Virus record (IMG/VR): IMGVR_UViG_3300020165_003419
Coordinates: 1-64,000 of that record
DNA: 64,000 nt
Reading direction: 5' to 3' (one strand)
DNA from: a virus
Shown here: positions 7,167 to 13,422 of the stretch, piece after piece
Position numbering within the stretch: the first letter of the stretch is position 1
Layout of the letters: every line of letters begins with the position of its first letter
Translations under genes and position numbers: made by a program
The notes under the pieces: model-generated
Told to the model about the DNA's origin: nothing
Databases searched by the model: none
What the model saw: only the letters and a program-made list of their open reading frames with translations

Positions 7167-7730
7167 TTATCCCTGCAATGCAGCAATAAGTTGCGCTTTG
7201 GTTGTGCGAGTGTTGACGTCAAGACCCTTATCGCGGGCGAACTCAAGAAGCTCAGACTTCTTCATCTTGGGACTCCAAGTGCCACCTGAAACAGAAACAG
7301 AACCGTTGTCTGTAGACACCAACTCAATCTCAAAGCTCAGTGTTTCGCCGGCTAGTGGGTGATTCATGTCGAGCAAGACGTTATCGTCTGATACTTCTAC
7401 AATCTTTGCCAAGAATGGACCCATTGGACCATTACCTTGTACTGTTCCGCCGATTTCAAATTCGAAACCTTCACCAAATGCGGTGCGCGGGACGTTTTGT
7501 ATAGCCTTTTCGTTACGATATCCGTAAGCGTTTTCGGGAGTCAATGTTACTGACTTGGTTTCCCCAACTGACATACCCACCACAGCATCATTAAACCCAC
7601 TGATCATGCGTCCGGAGCCAATCTCAAAATTAAGAGCTTGTCCACGAACACGCGAGTTATCAAATTCTGTCCCATCTGTGAGGGTGCCTTTATAATGGAC
7701 ATTTACATTTTGTCCGGTTGTTACTTTCAT
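7167..7730 (-). CDS. SlyD-type FKBP peptidyl-prolyl isomerase with C-terminal SAP/HeH-like tail
   Basis: Residues 1-140 form an FKBP domain with the SlyD insert: VHYKGTLTDGTEFDNS, FEIGSGRMISGF, the insert from about residue 85 to 125 and MNHPLAGETLSFEIELV. Such proteins catalyse proline isomerisation and act as folding helpers. The last 35 residues (MKKSELLEFARDKGLDV, then KAQLIAALQG) look like a helix-extension-helix SAP/LEM-type unit, which usually binds nucleic acid or protein; SlyD normally ends in a His-rich metal tail instead, and that tail is absent. ATG 7730 has AGGAG 5 bases ahead and a promoter upstream; a strong terminator follows, so the gene can be a single-gene transcript. A role in folding virion proteins is only inferred. 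Confidence 0.85.
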   Translation of the reverse strand: MKVTTGQNVNVHYKGTLTDGTEFDNSRVRGQALNFEIGSGRMISGFNDAVVGMSVGETKSVTLTPENAYGYRNEKAIQNVPRTAFGEGFEFEIGGTVQGNGPMGPFLAKIVEVSDDNVLLDMNHPLAGETLSFEIELVSTDNGSVSVSGGTWSPKMKKSELLEFARDKGLDVNTRTTKAQLIAALQG

Positions 7731-7766
7731 TTTATCTCCTAGGTATGATGAAAGATCATCTTAAGT

Positions 7767-7795
7767 ATATTAACATGTGTGTTGATTGTTGTCAA
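7767..7795 (-). promoter_or_regulatory. sigma70-type promoter for the isomerase gene
   Basis: TTGACA (7795-7790), 17 bases, TAATAT (7772-7767). The -35 element falls in the last codons of the small membrane-protein gene. The expected leader is about 30 bases, ending in AGGAG (7740-7736) before ATG 7730. Confidence 0.65.
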
Positions 7796-8075
7796 CATCT
7801 TTTTTAGAAATTTTAATCCACCAGCCCCACATAATCGGGACTGCTAACCAGTGAAGGCACACCACCCACGCTACCGGAATTCCAGAATAAAATATTGGGT
7901 GTACGTACTTCCCTAAGCCCGCGAATAAAAGCGGAAAAAGAACGTCCTCTATTATTTCCCAAGCCACAATTATAATAACTAAAGCTAACCCATGCTCTTT
8001 CATAGTCTTCTTGAGAGAATTTATGCTTACATGACTAAGCTTGTGGCTTACTCTGTGCTTAATCCATTTCCACAT
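7770..8075 (-). CDS. small integral membrane protein
   Basis: This 101-residue protein has a basic amphipathic N-terminus (residues 1-27), a long hydrophobic stretch about 29-55 that is interrupted by acidic EIIED, and a second hydrophobic segment about 64-87 rich in Trp. It ends in a Lys-rich tail, so two membrane passes with both ends on the cytoplasmic side are likely. I do not recognise the family. It starts within the last codons of the RuvC-like gene (17-base overlap). It might be a holin-like or superinfection protein, but nothing in the sequence decides this. Confidence 0.7.
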   Translation of the reverse strand: MWKWIKHRVSHKLSHVSINSLKKTMKEHGLALVIIIVAWEIIEDVLFPLLFAGLGKYVHPIFYSGIPVAWVVCLHWLAVPIMWGWWIKISKKDVDNNQHTC

Positions 8076-8619
8076 TTTCTAATCTCCATCCTGCTTTAGC
8101 AACAACAATTGCGTCAGCTTTATCATATGAGTCTGGCTTGGGGTTTCCGTGCTTGGTATATTCTACCTTAAATGCTGGCTCGTTGTCAAGCAAATGTTTC
8201 AGTACGACTTGTTTTGCTTTTTGTCCTCTTGGAACTTTAATACCGGCTTGCTTACGGGCAGAAGTGGCGCCGATGAATTTTGGTTTAATTTCAAACAATT
8301 CATATATAAGCCAAGATGCGATACCGTTAAACCTTGTTAGGGTTGATAAGGTCTTGGCCGAAGATTTGCCACCCATGAACATATGGAGAGATTGCTCTAT
8401 GTAGATATGCTCTATAGGGTAGTCTGAATCCCCCCATCTATATTCGTTATCCAATTGATACATTTCGTATATATCCAATAACTTCTCTTTGAACGCGGCT
8501 GTCTTGTCAAACACGTCTTTATATTTACGAAGATCAATTGAATCGTAATAAACCAATTCACCTTCAGCTACGATTGCAACACCAGTTATACTGGTGCTGA
8601 CGTCAAATCCAATAATCAT
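8059..8619 (-). CDS. RuvC-like Holliday junction resolvase
   Basis: The 186-residue protein has the RNase H-like fold markers of RuvC-type resolvases: IGFDVSTSITG with D6, HIYIEQS with E75, and SYDKADAIVVAKAGW with D166 and D169. A Lys-rich segment with PRGQKAKQ (about 125-133) could contact DNA. Such enzymes cut four-way junctions so that branched replication products can be packaged. T4 uses the unrelated gp49 for this job, so this phage probably replaces it. It lies between an HExxH membrane protein gene (1-base gap) and a small membrane protein (17-base overlap). Confidence 0.82.
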   Translation of the reverse strand: MIIGFDVSTSITGVAIVAEGELVYYDSIDLRKYKDVFDKTAAFKEKLLDIYEMYQLDNEYRWGDSDYPIEHIYIEQSLHMFMGGKSSAKTLSTLTRFNGIASWLIYELFEIKPKFIGATSARKQAGIKVPRGQKAKQVVLKHLLDNEPAFKVEYTKHGNPKPDSYDKADAIVVAKAGWRLENVEMD

Positions 8620-8620
8620 T

Positions 8621-8965
8621 TTAAACCTTGTAGTTTCGCCAACTAAACTTTTTTCTTTCCGTTAAGTAGTTTTCTTTATACATTTGGTCATAAGCTTCTT
8701 GCTCAAATCTAATTTGAAAATAAGCTTTTTGTCTGTCGCGATATTTTATTAATCCGACAAGCCAATCCCATACATACAATATATAAAAGAATACCACAAA
8801 AAGTTCTTTTTGTTGAAGAATATGTATAGTTTCATGCTGAAGAGTGTCTGCGGACATCTCGTCGCGAGATATTATAAACGGATACAAAGTTATTGCCCAC
8901 ACGTCTATAACCCAGGAAATAGCGCGTGTGAACCGGGGTGCCACTATGGTAACTGGAATTTTCAT
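8621..8965 (-). CDS. membrane-associated protein with HExxH zinc motif
   Basis: The 114-residue protein contains HETIHILQQKEL at residues 44-55, a zincin-type HExxH motif, followed directly by a hydrophobic segment (about 56-75, FVVFFYILYVWDWLVGLIKY) and a charged tail with FEQEAYDQ. The pattern 'HE.IH..QQ.E' followed by a membrane helix is known from uncharacterised bacterial proteins. The glutamate in FEQEAYD could be the third zinc ligand. Peptidase activity is inferred from the motif alone. Its start overlaps the end of the tail-protein gene upstream by 4 bases (ATGA). Confidence 0.65.
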   Translation of the reverse strand: MKIPVTIVAPRFTRAISWVIDVWAITLYPFIISRDEMSADTLQHETIHILQQKELFVVFFYILYVWDWLVGLIKYRDRQKAYFQIRFEQEAYDQMYKENYLTERKKFSWRNYKV

Positions 8966-10257
8966 ATATCTAATTTTAGTTTGAATGCAATTTCTTGATC
9001 GTCTTGTTTTAACACAGGGGATCCTAAAGTCGCGACACCAATAAGGTTTTTGTTCTTGTCATAAATTCCAACTTTGGAAATATAAACTTGTCTTTTGAAC
9101 GGTGCGTTATACTCTGTGTAACTGGAACTGACGAAGTTTACAAGTTTTAAGTCCGAGCTTTCTTCATAAACCGACGAGCCAGTGGAAAATATTTTAGTTT
9201 GTCCAAACTGCAAAAACGAGGGGTTATTAGAATAGTTTACTTCTCCCTTCTTCGCCTTGGCAAACATTGTCAATACTTGAGTCTCGGTAACTCCCTTGAA
9301 AGAAAGTTTGTATGAACCGTTTCCAAACGAAGCGGCGGATGCTGCCCGAGTGTTTCCGTCATTTGCGCCGGCGCCAAAATAAATCCATTTCGGTTTCTTA
9401 AGTCCTATCGGAGCGGTTCCCACTCTCATGGTTTCTTCGTTGAGATCCCACGAGCCTGTCAGTAATATAATACCTTCTTCATACAAAACAACACCGGCCA
9501 CTTTGTTATCGTATGTGCTGTGAACCGATGAGGAGAACTGCCGCAATTCTCCATTTTGCTTTGTGTCTGCCACAACTGATACCAGTGAGCCGGTGTAGTA
9601 CCACTCTAACCTCACGCTTCCAGGCTTAATCTTTGTACCATAAAATATTGATGGTATATGGATCATATTTAGCTCTTGAGAGTCTTTGTTCCAATTTCCA
9701 CTTGATAAAACAGCATAGTGTTCGCTTCGTATACGATGATGGTTTAAGGTATTTCTAATTGCCATGTAGTTTGTGTTGTATTCACCGATGCCGTGTGGGG
9801 TGACGGCGCCGGCTGCTAATGAAGAAGACGGAGTTGCAACATATTCTCTCGTAATTGATGCAGAGAGGGGGTACTTTGATCTTAATATATCTCCATATCT
9901 AAACTCGTTATTATAACTAAGAGCCCCAACTGTTTTAAAGCTTGCGCCGGCAGAATCTTTTGATATCCATGGGTAGATTCTGCCATTATTGGGGACTCTA
10001 GTATCTACTTCGCCTTCTTCGGGCTCCGCTTCAGGTCCGATATATCGACCAGTAGCTACCTCTGGTCTGTCAATATTGAGTTCGTATAAACTTATGAAAC
10101 CATTTGCGACATTTCTAACTCTAGTGTTTCTTGTGCCGATTTGGTCAGGTCTTTGGTTATAATAAACATTACTATCATAAATAAGAAAATCACTATGAGG
10201 ATAAGCCCTCATAGTGTTTCTTAGAATATCATTCTTGTCGAACTTTTTGAACGACAT
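8962..10257 (-). CDS. virion tail/adhesion protein, paralogue of the next gene upstream
   Basis: The 431-residue protein ends in YISKVGIYDKNKNLIGVATL and then a Lys/Asp-rich tail, which parallels the C-terminus of the 351-residue protein at 10259-11314 (YITTVGLYNDANQLVAVAKL). The body is rich in Ser, Tyr and Gly and has no signal peptide or enzyme motif. The paired C-terminal module probably belongs to a beta-rich assembly or fibre domain. It closes the run of virion genes. The ATG lies 1 base beyond the stop of its paralogue, so the two arose by tandem duplication and diverged. Confidence 0.65.
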   Translation of the reverse strand: MSFKKFDKNDILRNTMRAYPHSDFLIYDSNVYYNQRPDQIGTRNTRVRNVANGFISLYELNIDRPEVATGRYIGPEAEPEEGEVDTRVPNNGRIYPWISKDSAGASFKTVGALSYNNEFRYGDILRSKYPLSASITREYVATPSSSLAAGAVTPHGIGEYNTNYMAIRNTLNHHRIRSEHYAVLSSGNWNKDSQELNMIHIPSIFYGTKIKPGSVRLEWYYTGSLVSVVADTKQNGELRQFSSSVHSTYDNKVAGVVLYEEGIILLTGSWDLNEETMRVGTAPIGLKKPKWIYFGAGANDGNTRAASAASFGNGSYKLSFKGVTETQVLTMFAKAKKGEVNYSNNPSFLQFGQTKIFSTGSSVYEESSDLKLVNFVSSSYTEYNAPFKRQVYISKVGIYDKNKNLIGVATLGSPVLKQDDQEIAFKLKLDI

Positions 10258-10258
10258 A

Positions 10259-11314
10259 TTAGTAATCCAATCGGACGCGCAGTGTAATATCGTTTGTAGG
10301 ATCTTTCTTAAGTGGTTCGGACAGCTTTGCGACTGCTACTAATTGATTAGCGTCGTTGTACAGACCGACCGTAGTAATGTAAGAAACTGGATTGTCAGTG
10401 GATTGGTTTTTGACTACTATCTTGCTAGCACTCACATAAGTTGGGTTAGCACTATAGTTAAATTTATTGTGTGGAACTCTGCAGAAGAAAATTCTTGAAT
10501 TAATCTGCGTAGTATTATTGAATGACAGGTTTTTGACTCTGCGCCTAAATGCATCGCAAGATGAACTAATAGTTGAACCAGTAAGTGACTGGTCAATATC
10601 TCTGGTTGGGAGAGCAGCTTCTTTGTTGAATTCACCCTGCTGATTGCTAAACACTGACGCAGTTATGACTGCAACACCTGCTTGGTAGAATATCGCGCCA
10701 AGACCATTCGGGTATCCAGGTCCCCCATATAATACGCCATAATCGCCACCATCGGTGTTTAGGGTACCTTCTCCATTAACAGAGGCGCTGCGATCAGAAA
10801 GCGTAAGCTGCTTTGCAAATGATGTGGCATATGAACCGGTACCAAGGACTAATGAGAATGTTCCTTTTTTAATCTGGTCTTTTGTGAGTAGTCTCGAAAA
10901 GCTTAAGAAGAAACATTCCTTCATGTATCCCAATCCGTCAAGCGTTAGGTCACGTTCGAATTTTCTAATACCATCACCAGTGGACGAGGTATACCCTAAA
11001 AGCACTTGTGCAAACTGATTGTACATATTTATTTTTTTAGTGTTCTGAACGCTAGTGGAACCCGAAAGAGGGGACTTTTCGTCGTATCCCAATGTAATGT
11101 CAAATATGTGGTTAGCAGAAGAACTTAAGAAAGGATAATCATATACACTCTGAAACTGTCCATGTGTGTAATTTTTAATATTTCTTTCGCTTCTGTATAC
11201 TCCATATGTACCACTTACAATTGTACCCGTTAAAGGTATTGCTTCGTGTAACATTGTTGTGGTATTAGTAACATCGTTTGTTGAATCGATTGATTCGTAA
11301 TTTCTGACTGCCAT
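10259..11314 (-). CDS. virion tail/adhesion protein, paralogue of 8962-10257
   Basis: This 351-residue protein shares the C-terminal module of its downstream neighbour (YITTVGLYNDANQLVAVAKL, then acidic-basic residues ending LRVRLDY). The N-terminal two thirds contain many Ser/Thr/Tyr residues and short repeats of 'TLNTDGGDYGVLYGGPG' type loops, in keeping with a beta-structured surface protein. AGGAG stands 7 bases before ATG 11314. It is 81 residues shorter than its paralogue, mostly in the N-terminal part. The exact tail position is unknown. Confidence 0.65.
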   Translation of the reverse strand: MAVRNYESIDSTNDVTNTTTMLHEAIPLTGTIVSGTYGVYRSERNIKNYTHGQFQSVYDYPFLSSSANHIFDITLGYDEKSPLSGSTSVQNTKKINMYNQFAQVLLGYTSSTGDGIRKFERDLTLDGLGYMKECFFLSFSRLLTKDQIKKGTFSLVLGTGSYATSFAKQLTLSDRSASVNGEGTLNTDGGDYGVLYGGPGYPNGLGAIFYQAGVAVITASVFSNQQGEFNKEAALPTRDIDQSLTGSTISSSCDAFRRRVKNLSFNNTTQINSRIFFCRVPHNKFNYSANPTYVSASKIVVKNQSTDNPVSYITTVGLYNDANQLVAVAKLSEPLKKDPTNDITLRVRLDY

Positions 11315-11329
11315 TATATAACTCCTAAA

Positions 11330-12382
11330 TTATGATGCGCGCCGAATGAGTCTAACCGGTATTGAAATCTGAGCACCGGAAGTGTTGGCTTGCAAATACA
11401 CTGTAGTATCGATATAATCGTACGTGTTGCCATCGCTCCCTGCAGACCCAAAAGCCGCTTGAGCTGTCTGGCTTGTTTTACCGTATTCGGTATATTTTCT
11501 ATCTCTAACTCCAGCTTTAGAATGATCTAAGCCGGCTTGAACTGCAACGTTTAACATTACGATTGAATTCGAGGGTCCGGAGATCACACTATATGTGCTA
11601 GCTGTACTCGATGCATTATTCGGTTCGTATATATTAGAAGAAACTCCTCTTATCTGGTAATCGGTATAGTTGGTTCTGTTTCTAGAACCAAGAGACCTTC
11701 CAATGCTGGCTAAGTCTCTTGTCGCGGGATACGATGTTAATTTGTTATCGCTGAGATCGTTCACGTAGCTGTCGGCTTGCCGTCCAAGGGACATCACGCC
11801 GCCGATAAACAGGTTGTTAACCGAGACTAAATAGCTCATGTCTTTTATACCTGTGTTGTTGATATATTGTATTTTTGTTTGTTGATTTTTAGCAATTTCG
11901 GATGAATTGATTCCTAATTCATAGGCTATTGACCTGTGTGCAGTAGAGCCGGCTTGAATAATTTTTTCTGGATTTGCCGAGAAAAGTTGAGCAGATTTTT
12001 GCATCGCATCAACAGTTTCTGTATTAACAGCAACGTAGTACAGCTTCTGGTGTGTGGTAGCGAAGCCGGCTGAATTATCTTTTGTGTTTTGAACAAACGA
12101 TGGCATATACAAAATATTTGGATTAGCAAACGTAAGAAGCCCGTAATTAATATTTGCATTAATTTGCGTGGTTGCTTCAAAAACGGGTGTCTGCAATACT
12201 TCTAGATCATAGTAAGCTGAGCCACTGGGGTGTCCTTTATCGTATGATCCGTAATTAATCTCGTCATCGCCGAGCGCAAATTTACTAATAGTAATCCCGC
12301 GGCCGTTTGACATTAACCTTCTACCGACGTCGGTTAAAACAGCGTCGAGAATAATATCTCCTGAGTTATCTAAAAAAGCCAT
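11330..12382 (-). CDS. virion structural protein of the 'LTDVGRR' family, copy A
   Basis: The 350-residue protein begins with the block DAVLTDVGRRLMSNG (residues 12-26) and FALGDDEINYG (about 35-45). The same block opens the next gene upstream (325 residues) and, more distantly, the gene at 21680-22744. The rest is mainly beta-type sequence ending SIPVRLIRR. I know this kind of protein from T4-like phage structural gene runs but cannot name its place. Ribosome site AGGAG lies about 10 bases from the ATG, in the 15-base gap. Confidence 0.7.
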   Translation of the reverse strand: MAFLDNSGDIILDAVLTDVGRRLMSNGRGITISKFALGDDEINYGSYDKGHPSGSAYYDLEVLQTPVFEATTQINANINYGLLTFANPNILYMPSFVQNTKDNSAGFATTHQKLYYVAVNTETVDAMQKSAQLFSANPEKIIQAGSTAHRSIAYELGINSSEIAKNQQTKIQYINNTGIKDMSYLVSVNNLFIGGVMSLGRQADSYVNDLSDNKLTSYPATRDLASIGRSLGSRNRTNYTDYQIRGVSSNIYEPNNASSTASTYSVISGPSNSIVMLNVAVQAGLDHSKAGVRDRKYTEYGKTSQTAQAAFGSAGSDGNTYDYIDTTVYLQANTSGAQISIPVRLIRRAS

Positions 12383-12441
12383 TTATTTGTTTCTCCTGAT
12401 ATAAATAGTTAATATTTTATTTCTATTCCAATTATTGATTT

Positions 12442-13419
12442 TTATGTTCCAGAAAAGCGTATAATTCTAATTCTAGCTTGATGGGTACGAACAGTAGATG
12501 TTCCTTCGATCATAATGTTGGTATCAACATAATCATATAAATTTCCATCTGAGAATACATTCTGTGCTGTTTCGCCAAACTTGGTATATCTAACATCTGC
12601 ACTACCATTTGATTTGGATCTCATTTTCTGGTTCACTATAAAATTTAGCGGTAGAAAACAACTACGAGGTCCATTGAAAGCAGATATACTGATTCCGTCC
12701 TCGCGATCATAGATGTTGTTCATAACTGATGTGCAATAATACGTATCGTAATTAGCTACTGGGGCGGCTAAAGAGATACTTTTAACTTGTGATAAAGCTT
12801 GGAAATCAGACTTTTCGTTTCCGGCTGCGTCTACGCTAACCGCAGTAGCTGTTGGTGGTGTTGACAATAAGCCTTCAAAAAATCTCGAATCTAGATAAAC
12901 AAAGTAATATCTATCGTGTAAGTCTAAATTGTGAATAAATCGCTCTTGAGTTTCTTTGGTTCCAGGGATAGTGTGATACTCTATGCCGGACTCAAAAAGT
13001 AAAACATTTTTAATTACCGCGTTATTTTCAAGAAGATATACTTGATTATCAAAGGCAGTCGCAATTTTTTTTGTAGTTTCATCATTTACGGAAAGATAGA
13101 TAATATTATTATATTCGCTGACTGCATTTTTTAAAGCTACATTTAGTTTGTGGTATGGCAGCAATAAGATATCGGCTCTATTATAATCCACCAGCCCGTG
13201 AATAATTGCTGAAGTATCTACTGCAAGTGCTTCTAACGTTGGGGGGGCATTATCTAACAAAAACTCTCCAGAATTTCTGTTTCCTAAAGAATAATCAACT
13301 TCATCATCGCCTAAAGAAAATTTAGTAATTCTTAACTTACCTTGTGAAGCTTGCCTTCTGCCAACGTCTGTCAATGTTGCGTCCAGAATAATACTACCTG
13401 CTTTGTTTTGAAATCCCAC
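12442..13419 (-). CDS. virion structural protein of the 'LTDVGRR' family, copy B
   Basis: Translation starts at GTG (13417-13419), since no ATG is available in the right frame. DATLTDVGRRQASQG (12-26) and FSLGDDEVDY mirror copy A, and both end in a short basic strand (ARIRIIRF here). The 59-base gap between the two copies holds only the AGGAG ribosome site of copy A; I see no promoter or terminator there on the coding strand. The copies are clearly paralogous in the first 50 residues but little alike afterwards, so a common N-terminal docking module with variable bodies is likely. Confidence 0.7.
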   Translation of the reverse strand: MGFQNKAGSIILDATLTDVGRRQASQGKLRITKFSLGDDEVDYSLGNRNSGEFLLDNAPPTLEALAVDTSAIIHGLVDYNRADILLLPYHKLNVALKNAVSEYNNIIYLSVNDETTKKIATAFDNQVYLLENNAVIKNVLLFESGIEYHTIPGTKETQERFIHNLDLHDRYYFVYLDSRFFEGLLSTPPTATAVSVDAAGNEKSDFQALSQVKSISLAAPVANYDTYYCTSVMNNIYDREDGISISAFNGPRSCFLPLNFIVNQKMRSKSNGSADVRYTKFGETAQNVFSDGNLYDYVDTNIMIEGTSTVRTHQARIRIIRFSGT

Positions 13420-13422
13420 TTT

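Noticed and set aside
12383-12441. TATAAATA in the gap before copy A of the LTDVGRR family
   Set aside because: It reads on the plus strand, opposite to all genes here, so it cannot serve the minus-strand genes.
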